Of a DNA stretch of 64,000 bases, positions 54,811 to 64,000 are shown piece by piece. The first letter of the stretch is position 1, and each line of letters opens with the position of its first letter. Source of the stretch: Cephalopachus bancanus (taxonomy: Eukaryota; Chordata; Mammalia; Primates; Tarsiidae); contig JAPVLO010000039.1 of the NCBI GenBank assembly GCA_027257055.1, positions 4,122,501 through 4,186,500 on the forward strand. The letters run 5' to 3'. The notes below the pieces were generated by a model that was given only the letters and a program-made list of their open reading frames with translations, ran no database searches and was not told where the DNA came from. The position numbers and the translations under genes are program-made.

Positions 54811-55019
54811 TCATCAAGAACAGAGACTGTGACATTAGGGCCTCGACCCTAGAGCCGATCACAGATAAAACAACTTTCTGGATATAGGAAATTCATACAG
54901 ACTGGTTCAGGAAGGACAAACTTGGCAAAGCATGTGAAAACAGATGGGGAAGGGGAAAAAAATCTGGACCCTGGAGTTTCCCATGCTGAACAAAACTAAG
55001 CCCACAGGACCAAACAAAG

Positions 55020-55375
55020 CCTGCATTTTGAAGTTATCAGCACACTGGGCTTTCCCCTCCCTGATCACATCAGCTTCTGAATAATGCTGTAGCCAGGGCC
55101 CAGCTCTGTGATGTATGACACAAATGCATTATCAGAACCAGCTGTTGCTCTCATGATATGGAAGCAGGCTGAAGAGCGTCAGGTGATATATGGCCCCAAC
55201 ATAATGCAGTGGGGAAACAGAGCAGATTCCATGCTGGATAGGACACAGCGAGAGAGTCGAGATCGATTTATCAGAGGCATCTCATGCCTGCATAGAGGAA
55301 GAGGAGCCGGTGAGGCTGCTGGAATTTATCAACATAATTATGTGCCATGATTTATTGAGTACCAAACAACAAAGG
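55020..55375. promoter_or_regulatory. Conserved-element candidate with an open frame
   Basis: Repeat-free with retained CpGs (55,178, 55,248, 55,259, 55,264, 55,308) and sites CAGCTG (55,139-55,144), ATCGAT (55,262-55,267) and CATTATC/CATAATTATG. An 80-codon plus-strand ORF (55,108-55,350) spans it but has no flanking splice consensus and no known domain. Enhancer is the likelier reading. Confidence 0.4.
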
Positions 55376-55569
55376 CATCAAAGGCACTTCTGTCGTTGTT
55401 GTTTTGGCTAAACTTATTTTAAAAAGGAGGAAAGACAACTTTTTAAAGTAGTTGTGGTCTTTTTCTGTTAGCTAGTAAAGTTCTGCCACATAAATACTCA
55501 TGACTTATGAAATCCTTAAACATAAGATGTAAGTTGGGGGCAAATCATTTGTGTTTTTGTTTGTTTGCC

Positions 55570-55834
55570 TTTAGAGACAGGATCTTGCTGTGTCACCCAG
55601 GCTGCAGTGCAGTGGTGCACTCACCGCAGCCTCGAAGTCCTGGATTCAAGTGACCCTCCTGCTTCAGCCTCCTGAGTAGCTGGGACTACAGGTGCATGCC
55701 ACCATGCCTGGCTAGTTTTTACAATTTTTTTTCACAGAGACAAGGTGTCATTATGTTGCCCAGACTGGTCTCCAACTCCTGGCTTTGACCTCCCAAAATG
55801 CTGGGATTACAGATGTGAGCCACTGCACTAGGCC
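55570..55834 (-). mobile_element. AluJ-like dimer, shortened
   Basis: Antisense; lacks about 20 bases in each arm. T/G-rich head. Confidence 0.9.
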
Positions 55835-56049
55835 ACAAATCACTTTCAAATGGGTGTGTTTCTCTCTGTGAAGGGAGAGTAGACCTTATCAAGTTACTCA
55901 TGGGAATCTACTTGTCTCTGTAGTCTCCACTGCACCAGGAACAACTGAGACAGTTGAGCGATAAACAGAATTGCCTCTGGCGTTACCTGCTGCATGTCAG
56001 AGGCATAAGGTTGACCTCAGAGACAGAAATGATTGGGGCTTTGTTCTGT

Positions 56050-56232
56050 TCCAGCCACTGGATGGAGCACTTTATACCCATCGTCTCACATCATCTGCAT
56101 TGTGACTTTTTCATGTAGATACTACTCATAATTTCCTCCAATGAGAAAATTTGATTTTAAGGATATTAAACTAATTTATTCTAGGTTCTGTAGTCAGTAG
56201 GTGAGCTGAAAATTAAAATCCAAGTCTGCCCT
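56050..56232 (-). mobile_element. MIR
   Basis: 'catcgtctcacatcatctgc', 'actcataatttcctccaatg', 'ctgtagtcagtaggtgagct'. An antisense L2 tail start ('ttcaactagtatttcctgag') follows at 56,263. Confidence 0.65.
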
Positions 56233-56500
56233 TGTCCTCAAGCAATCCTTCCGCCAGAGTCTATTCAACTAGTATTTCCTGAGTCCTACTAAGTGCAAAG
56301 TTCAGGAGATTCCATCACGATTAAGCATGGACAAGTCCTGTGTGCGTAAAACGTAATTTTACCAGAAAAGACAGAGCCCTCACCTTGTCCCAGATAAACG
56401 AATGAACCAAGAAACAAGCAAGGCATATGCACAGAACTACACATCATATCAATATGTAATAAGTTTGAAGGAAACAATGTCTTAGAAAATAGCAGGAAGA

Positions 56501-56810
<310 letters not shown>

Positions 56811-57867
56811 TTAAAAATAGCATGATGATGAACAGCGGTCAGGAAACAGACCTCATTTGTGATGTAGATCTTATTACTCTTAACGATCAAAATACACGTT
56901 TGAGGTTTTCCTTAACATGCATACCTTAGAATTCGTTCATACACTTCCCACAGCTTCCCATGGATGTGCCTAATATTTAAGGCTGAATCAAGTTCTCCCC
57001 ACCACTCCTAAATATAGGTAGTCACAAGTAGAAAGCAATACTTTTAGCCCTGTCTCCTGACAGGAGATAGTCAACTGACTCTTTAACTTCCTGCCACACA
57101 CCTTGGGTGCATCTTGGGGCTGTTAAAATATTTGAGACCCTGATGGGCAGGCAAGCTTCGTTTTTGTGCTTTCCACAGATATACGGTGCCCAGCAGGGAA
57201 TGATGACTCATGCAAAACTTGCTTTTGTCTGCAAGCACTGGGGAAATTGTAGTTTGCACAAACTCCTTCAAGCATTGGAAGCTGATCGGAAGACAAGAGG
57301 AAGCTCCCTTGCTACTCTGGAGTCCAAACAGCCAAGGGCGAGTGGTGCCAGGAGGGTGGCAAACAGAGAGCAGCTCCTCCAGAGTGGAGAGGCTAAGACA
57401 ATGAGCAGCCTCCAGGGGAGATTCCCCAGGGCACCAGCACAGGGCAGGCAAGTCTGAGACAGTAGGATGTCAAATGACGAACAGGACGCTTGCCCACCTC
57501 CTGGTCAGCTACCCAACTGCACCTTGCTTGCATCCTTGAAGCCAAATATTCAGGATGCCACATCTCATCCACATTTCCTGTCACAGAGCTACTCTTAGCT
57601 AAGGGGTTACCCATAAGAATGCACATCCTTTCGCTTTCCCAGAAGCATTCTATTTTAAAAGAGGACTCTGGAATCATGATCAAGTTAATGGTGGATTTTC
57701 AGACACTGGACAGATAACAAGCGGCAGATTTCATAACAAAGGAACCTGTTTGTCACTGTTCATGCACTATAGAAAGTCATCTACCTTGTTTCATTTTAAG
57801 GTTGATTCTGGAATTTGTTTTCCATTTATAGTCCATGGAAATAATATTTATTCTAGGAATCCACTTA
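56811..57867. other. Unassigned sequence
   Basis: ORFs at 57,083-57,457 on both strands overlap and show no domain. No repeat recognised. Confidence 0.35.
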
Positions 57868-57872
57868 GCAAC

Positions 57873-58370
57873 TGTATTAATCAGGATTCTCCAAGGAAAC
57901 AGAATGATAGAAGAAGATAGATGGATAGATAGATTATTTAAAAAAATAATCAGGAATTGGCTCATATAATTACAGAGGCTGATAAGTTCCAAGATCTGTA
58001 GGGTGAAGCAGTGATCTGGAGAATGGTGTAATTCCAGTCTGAACACCCAGAGGCTGAGACCCAGGAAGAACTCATGATTCAATTTGCGTCTGAAAGAAGA
58101 AAAAAGTTGACATCCCAGTTCCAAGTCAGTCAGGCAAGAGGAACTCTCTCTTACCCAGGGAAGGGTTAGCCTTTTTGTCCTATTCCATTCTTCAACTGAT
58201 TGGATGAGGTCCACCCACATTACAGAGAGCAAACTTTCATACACAATCCATCCATATAAATGTTAACCTCATCCTAAAACACACAAACAGAAAGATCCAA
58301 AATAATATTATATCAAATATCTGGGCACCCCATGGCCCAGTCAAGTTGATAAGTAAAATTAGCTATCACA
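57873..58370 (+). mobile_element. Solo LTR with 5-bp target duplication
   Basis: 498 bp, starts TGTATTAATCAGGATTCTCC and ends AATTAGCTATCACA, flanked on both sides by GCAAC (57,868-57,872; 58,371-58,375). Interior 'ggaattggctcatataatta', 'actgattggatgaggtccac', 'atatctgggcaccccatggc' are typical of a common mammalian LTR repeat (MaLR/ERV-L-like). Drawn in this orientation by its TG...CA ends; the true LTR strand is not certain. No internal coding region. Confidence 0.85.
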
Positions 58371-58429
58371 GCAACATATCAATAACAAAAGTAATAAATT
58401 CAAAATAGAGTGGTTTCTCACATACATTT

Positions 58430-58562
58430 CTTTCTAACTCTGACCTAGGGTAGGCATCATTATCTCCATTTCACTGTTAAGGAATTCTGGCTTAAATAAT
58501 TTTTATTAAGTAAGTTATCCAAGAGCACTAGAGATAGTACATTAGCAGCAGTCTAACTTACG
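58430..58562 (-). mobile_element. MIR fragment
   Basis: 'aggcatcattatctccattt' then 'gtaagttatccaagagcact'. Confidence 0.6.
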
Positions 58563-59799
58563 ATGCTGTCTAATTATTTGCTCTCCTTAAATGTCATCAT
58601 TCTATATCATAGCAAATGTAACATCCTAGAATGACAGATAATTTAGACTGGAGTGGGAAAAAACAACAGATCATCTCTTGCATCCTTGAAATTTCCTGAG
58701 ATTTAGGGTCTCCAAACCAGCACACCCTATTTCTCCACCCTTATGCATCCTCTGTGTGAACCTGAAGGCTTCCCTTTCCTGAGGATAACTTCCAGACATG
58801 CTGTTAATTCCTGTCATATGATGAGGCTGCTATGGGGTCCTAATCTGCTTTAGCTCAGAATCAGCTCAGAGGCCTTTTGCTCTGGCCACTATGATGTAAA
58901 TTCCTTGAGAAAAAAAATTGGTGAGTCTGGTTCACTGCTCTATTTCCAGAGCCAGAACAATGCCTAGCATTAGTGCTCAATAAATGTGTTGACTGATGAA
59001 TACCTGGTGAGGAGTAGAGAAGACAAATTCATAAAAGGGAAAGGCACATGGTCATCTCAGCTCACACAGGCAAACTCCTTTGGTACAGACACATGGCAAG
59101 TCAGGATAGAGATGTCTCCTCGTAATACAGGATGGTTCCATAAGAACATCTGGGTATAAAACAGTTCTGGATATATGGTTCAAGTGCACTGATAACACAA
59201 GCTTGGTAACAGTCACTGAACTGGCATATGATGATCCAATCAATCCTAAGAAAGAATGGAAAATGAATAGCTGGCAACATGAATACTGACTCAAGGCATA
59301 CCTTGCTGTTGAATGAAAACATTCCACATACTCATGGCAGTTAAGATGTCACTGTCATTATTGTCATTCCAGTCAATTGAAGAGGGTCCTTTTTTAATGA
59401 AAGGAAAGCACTTCATACACATAACCCAGGCCCAAATTCTGCTTTCTCTCACTACAATCTGGCAGGTACTAATGTGACTTGGCTGGTCCAAAATCTGTCT
59501 TATATGTAGACTATAAAATTACTCAGGGACAAGGTTTCTATCTTATATACATTTGAGTGCTCATTGGTTAAGACTGGAATTGTGATTAGCATACATAAAT
59601 TTCTGGGTTAAATCCCTTAAATGTAGCAGAAGTGCACTATAATAGTCAAGAGAGAAGCCTGCCTTGCTTTTAATCCCAGATAAGTGGTCATAAGCAAGAC
59701 ATTCATCCTCTGGGGTATCAGATATCCATGAAAAATATGTTATTTATGATTATGGGAAGATGGTGGTCTCTGATTGTTCCAAAATTCTCACACGAAAAA
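58563..59799. other. Mostly unassigned; L2 tail at 58,885-59,000
   Basis: 'tgatgtaaattccttgagaa' and 'atgcctagcattagtgctca' with 'ataaatgtgttgactgatga' are a sense L2 end. Minus-strand ORFs at 59,052-59,491 have no domain. Confidence 0.4.
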
Positions 59800-61480
59800 T
59801 AGAGTAACTAATGAACAAAATTAGAAAATAGACAATATTTCATGGCAAACAATAACACGTCTACATGAATATCAAGATGTAAGTGGGTAAGGACCAACTA
59901 TCAATATCCCCAACATGTGTAGCTACCAGCTTCTGTGTAAGAGGAAGCAGAAGGAAACATCAGGTCATGTGGTAGACCCCACAAAGGGAGAACCCCAGCA
60001 TAACTAGCAGGCAAACACAGGAGTGCCAACTTAAAATCAGCATCTAGAACCTGGAAGAATATTTCCCAACTCAACAGTAGGTAAGGCCAGTGTATCCCCT
60101 TTGAGATGTGAGGGGGTTGGAGCAGTCAACTTCTTGCAAACTCCCAAAACTGACTGGTCTGGGCTGCTTCTAGGACCATCCCACACTGACAAGACATTGC
60201 TGGAAGTAAGCAGACAAAGGAAAATAGGAAGGAAAAAGAAAGTTCAGATAAAGGTAAGAAAGAGGAGGAAAAATCCAGGAAGTCACAGATAGCAAGTCAC
60301 ATTTTTTTAAAACTACATGGGAAAAAAAGCAAAACAGCAGAGAAGAAGCTTGGAGTTAGAAATTAAATAAGCCTGCTCAAATTTCATAAAATGTAATATC
60401 ACTTAAAAATGAGGAACATAAAAGAATCACTGGCATACTTCATACAAATTTACTCTGAAACAAAAGAGGATAAGGAGTTGAATAAAATCTCTACAGATAA
60501 CAAAAGCCAGAGGAGACACTGTCAAAAATAAGATCAATGCTGCAACATTCTATTTCAAAACATGCTGAAAGGACTTAGGAAAAAGATACCAGACATGGAA
60601 AACAATACAAATCAGAATTAGAAAAGCTTAGAAATGAGGGGGCAGAATTCAAAGATTAGAAATAAAGAGAAAAAAAATCATCTAAATAACAAAGAATAAA
60701 CTAGAAAAATAAAAGGGCAAATAGATACAAAAGTTAAAAGAAAAAAGGGGGAAATGTAAATGGTACACTCAAAGAAGGTTAATTTTATGGTGTGTGAACC
60801 AAGTTGTTAAAAAGAGAAAGAGAGAAAAGAAGATTCAACACATTTTTAAAGATAGGTAAAGAAGACCCAATATATGGACAATCGTGTCCCTGGGAAAGAA
60901 AATTAAGTGAGAAAAGAACAACATCAAAAATAGTAGTTCAAGGAAACTTTCCTAAAATAATAATGAAATCACACATCAAAAGAACAAAATTTCTGAAAAT
61001 ACTGGCCTCAAGTGGCCAATCTCAAGACACATTCTAGTAAGTGATTAGCTATTAAAGAAAAAGAAAAAAATCATTAGGGCACTCTGGCCAAAAGAGCACA
61101 TGATGTATAAGGGAAAGGAAATTATTTTTATACAGCTGGATAGAAACACTTTAGTCCTGAAGGAATGGCTGTAACAATATTTAAGACACTTAAAGTAAGA
61201 ATCATGAGCTGAGTATTGTAGACCCAACATAAGTGACCTATACACAGAAAGGTATAACCAGTAAACATCATGTAGTAACTCAGGGAATATGATTCTCATG
61301 AATTCTTCCTAAAGGATTTACCAAGGAGTGAGCTTCAGACAATCAGAACGGCCAGACAGATATAGACATAAGGACTAGTAGTGAGCATTATTAGTAGGTG
61401 ACTTGATTTGACTTGATTCAAGACTAACCGGGGGTTAGAAAAGCAAAGCTATCATGTGTAATGGCTATAAGATCTGACAA
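59800..61480 (+). mobile_element. L1-family (HAL1-like or L1M) sequence
   Basis: A-rich plus-strand DNA. 'gaagacccaatatatggaca', 'gccaatctcaagacacattc', 'ttaaagaaaaagaaaaaaat' and 'ggtataaccagtaaacatca' match in order a mammalian ORF1-type LINE region that I associate with HAL1/L1M. The upstream G/C-richer part may be its 5' region. Frames are heavily broken. Confidence 0.55.
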
Positions 61481-61499
61481 TGGAGATATGGCTATGGGG

Positions 61500-62053
61500 G
61501 CCGAGGGAGAGAGCTTTCCCGTTGGGTCTCTGAAGTTTCACTGAAAAATCAACTCACAAAACATAGATTCATAGGAGAAAAGGCATGCAAATGTATTTAT
61601 GTGCATCCCTGGGATCCTTCAGAAGGAAGACCCAAAGATACAGGAAAAAATGGTCCATCTTTATGCTTAGGGTCAACAAAGTATGGGCAGCCGTGTAGAA
61701 ATATGATTGGACAAAAAGGGTATGACTGAATGCTAGTAGACTGAGTGGGGAAACCCAGCAAGGCCTTTCTTTCTAGATTCTTCTTGGCAGCTCTTCTTAC
61801 TTCCCTTCTTCTGGAAGTAAGGCTGGACCCTCTATGGAATGGGAGGTTCTTAGGACCTACAGTCAAGCAAGATAGGTCAGATAGTTTCTTTCTGGCCAGC
61901 TTTTACATAAAATAATTTTAAGTTTTACGGTTGGCTTTCGAGAAAAGGGGTTCTGGTTTGTACAACCAAGAGACAGAAGGGCAAGAGAAGGTGAGAGAAA
62001 AAACTTTCACTTCTAAACCTTTATTTTGGGGTATTGTTTTCTGAGTCCCAACA
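61500..62053 (-). mobile_element. LTR-like repeat
   Basis: Begins near 'tgggtctctgaagtttcact' and closes 'ttttctgagtcccaaca', so the minus strand opens TGTTGGGACTCAG. 'acttccagaa'-type and 'gtacaaccaagagacagaag' words recall ERV LTRs. No target duplication identified. Confidence 0.45.
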
Positions 62054-62470
62054 CAGTACAACCATGAAAAATAGAGGGATAATAAGGATACCTTATGCAA
62101 GAAAGCACCCCCCAAAACAATATCTGCTTTTCTAATTTATGGAGGTAATATTGTGATTCTGAGATTGCGGTATTCATATTGTGGGACCAAATAAATGGAT
62201 AATTTGGGAATATCCTAATTATGCAATGTCCTGTATATTCTTAGTGTGGAAGCAGGAGAGACAGATAACATAGAGAGGACATGAGTTAATATCCCCGTAG
62301 TGCAAAATTTGAATGGAAAGTATCAGTATGAGTCCATGATACATTTTATCCTTTTAACTTTAATTTTGTGGTATGTGTTTCCCTCACTGTATCTTCAATA
62401 AAAGCTTGGAAATGAAGAGTAACCCAGTAACAATGAGCATCTCAGCACTCAAATTATGTCCTTAAAATAT
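62054..62470. other. Unassigned sequence
   Basis: Contains 'ttcaataaaagcttggaaat' (AATAAA) near 62,396 but no surrounding gene evidence. Confidence 0.35.
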
Positions 62471-62480
62471 ACTATTTCTG

Positions 62481-62797
62481 AGCCGGGCTTGGTGGCTCAG
62501 CCTGTAATCCCGCGGCTTTGGGAGGCTGAGGTGAGTGGATTGCCTGAGCCCGCGGGTTCGAGATCCACCTGGGCAGTGAGACCTCATCTCTACAATAAAT
62601 CAAAAAATCAGCCAGGCGTGGTAGTGCATGCCTGTAATTCTGGCTACTTAGAAGGCTGAGGCGAAAGGATCGCCAGAGCCCAGCAGGTCGAGGCTGCAGT
62701 GGCCAGGAGCGGCCATTGCACTCCAGTCTGGGCGACGGAGTGAGACTCCAACTCAAAAAAAAAAATATATAATATATATATATATATATACACACAC
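62481..62797 (+). mobile_element. Derived-type Alu with (TA)n(CA)n tail
   Basis: GCCGGGCTTGGTGGCTCAGC start, GCGGGTTCGAGATCC B box, right arm GTGGCCAGGAGCGGCCATTG. The A-tail has evolved into (TA)n then (CA)n. Flanking ACTATTTCT direct repeat. Confidence 0.95.
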
Positions 62798-62998
62798 ACT
62801 ATTTCTCACCCAAAGAAATCAGGGCTTCTTGGACAAATTACTGATTCCAACACTGGCTTAAAAATTGTACAAAAGGAAATCTTGTCAAATCAGGTAGCAA
62901 GGAAGCCATCAAGAACAACCAGGGCCATATCAAAAGGAATCAAACCATGTCAATCATATAATGTACATATTTTATGAACAATTATTCATAGATTAATA

Positions 62999-63557
62999 TA
63001 CGAAGGAGACTCCAAAATGGAATTTATTTACAAAAAATTTGCATATTTGTTCCTATATGTTTAAACTTCAATCACCTTCAAAGTACTCTCTGTCTGATAC
63101 AATATACCTATTGAGATGTTTTTTCCACTGTTCAAAATAGTTTTTGTACTTGTCCATTTTTATGTCTTTTAGTACTTGTTTTTTTGTTTCACCTCTTCCA
63201 CATCAGCAAAACGTTTCCCTTTGAGGCCTTTTTTCTTCCAGGGAAACAAAAAAAAGTCACTCAGGGCAAGGTGGAGTGAATAGGGAGGGTGGGGCATGGG
63301 AGTCATGTTGTTTTTGGTCAAAAACTGTGATGAAACGCTGAACAAGGTATGGGCAGGTCCATTGTTAACGGTGGAAGAACCAGTCACCTGCTTGTCATAA
63401 CTTGGGACATTTCTTCCATTAATCATGGCGCAACCTTCTCAAAACTTCCAGACGAAAACTTCGGTTGACCATTCGATCTGGAGTAACAAGTTCCAAGTAT
63501 ACTACAAGGGACCTGCCCTCCAAAAGATAATTCAATTTGGGGGGGAATCCCCCCTCA
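62999..63557 (-). mobile_element. Mariner-type DNA transposon copy B, with D34D region
   Basis: TA-flanked (62,997-62,998; 63,558-63,559), 559 bp. Ends: tacgaaggagactccaaaa on the left, and the right end read inward TATGAGGGGGGATTCCCCCC. Minus-strand 63,426-63,169 gives NNGPAHTLFSVSSQFLTKNN, HPPYSLHLALSDFFLFPWKK, then KGLKGKRFADVEEVKQK: a mariner C-terminus. The AlaSer-Asp before FFLFP is the last catalytic Asp; the HxNAPAH Asp position reads N-N-G, so it is damaged. Aligns with copy A along its length, including shared internal deletion borders. Confidence 0.9.
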
Positions 63558-63617
63558 TATGATTATTTTTATGAATTATTAGATCAAAAAAGCTTGCAGA
63601 CTTCTTGTCTAGTGCAT

Positions 63618-63822
63618 GGACTGGCAAACTTTTTTTTTGTAAAAAGTCAAATAGCAAACATTTTTGGTTTCGTGGACCAGATGGCCTGTGTTGCAAATAC
63701 TCAGCTCTACTGTTGTTAGCACAAAAGCAGCCATCGGCATTGTATAAATGATGGGGCGTGGTTGTGTTCCCATCAAACTTACTTTATAAAAACTGGTGGC
63801 ACCTGGATTTGGACCAGGGCTA
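63618..63822 (+). mobile_element. Old hAT-like DNA element, second copy
   Basis: 'ggactggcaaacttttttt', 'gaccagatggcctgtgttgc', 'ctctactgttgttagcacaa', 'ggggcgtggttgtgttccca'. Inverted relative to 36,571-36,796. 63,823-64,000 holds nothing recognised. Confidence 0.6.
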
Positions 63823-64000
63823 TTATCTGTTGATCCAGAGCAAGAAAGACAATTAACTAGGTCACTTCTATCAGTATTAGACAGGATAAAATGACTCTTC
63901 AGTGGTTTGGATCAGAATATATGCTGTTTTTGGAGAGAGTATGGTAGTAGTTAGTGAAGGCATGAGATGGACTTCCAGGGAACTGGTGATGTATTATTTT

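Overview
The window is nuclear DNA from a primate and is almost entirely non-coding. It carries about 27 dimeric or monomeric 7SL-derived Alu elements, many MIR and L2 fragments, old MER5A/hAT and Tigger relics, MaLR-type LTRs, L1 remnants and long CA/TG/CT microsatellites. The Alus are either old AluJ-like copies or copies of a distinctive derived type. I see none with AluS/Y features and none with the lemur/galago right-arm features I know. The window also holds mariner-type DNA transposons with readable ends, unexpected in a monkey or ape. Best fit by inference: a tarsier-lineage (non-anthropoid haplorhine) genome.

Layout. 1-11 kb: unique sequence with a mariner copy, several SINEs and a conserved-looking block with a CRE palindrome (8.4-8.9 kb). 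11.15-13.7 kb: one large CpG island, the only clear promoter. It carries strong splice donors facing left (12,199 and 12,293, minus strand) and one facing right (11,598, plus strand), so a first exon and perhaps a divergent partner begin here. 14-37 kb: repeat-rich intronic or intergenic DNA with a small mariner MITE, L2, MIR, MER5A and Alus, plus AT-rich blocks that look like conserved non-coding elements. 37-48 kb: microsatellites, the highest density of the derived Alu, an L1 3' half, and an hAT element nested in a Tigger-like element. 48-64 kb: L2, MER5A, a second MITE copy, a solo LTR with a 5-bp target duplication, a long L1-family stretch, and a second mariner copy with recognisable D34D transposase remains.

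No complete protein-coding gene can be supported. Three short candidate exons are listed at low confidence: minus strand 7,524-7,593, plus strand 33,592-33,669/33,723 and plus strand 40,771-40,879. No gene symbol can be assigned. The long ORFs over the CpG island are GC-driven, and most others are translations of Alus or microsatellites.

Most interesting: (1) derived Alus whose left-arm B box sits in a perfect tRNA T-arm-like hairpin and whose right arm has gained a GGCC hairpin, with apparent intermediates in the same window; (2) two TIR families of mariner-type elements, two copies each; (3) the CpG island with paired donors and a minus-strand downstream exon candidate in matching phase.
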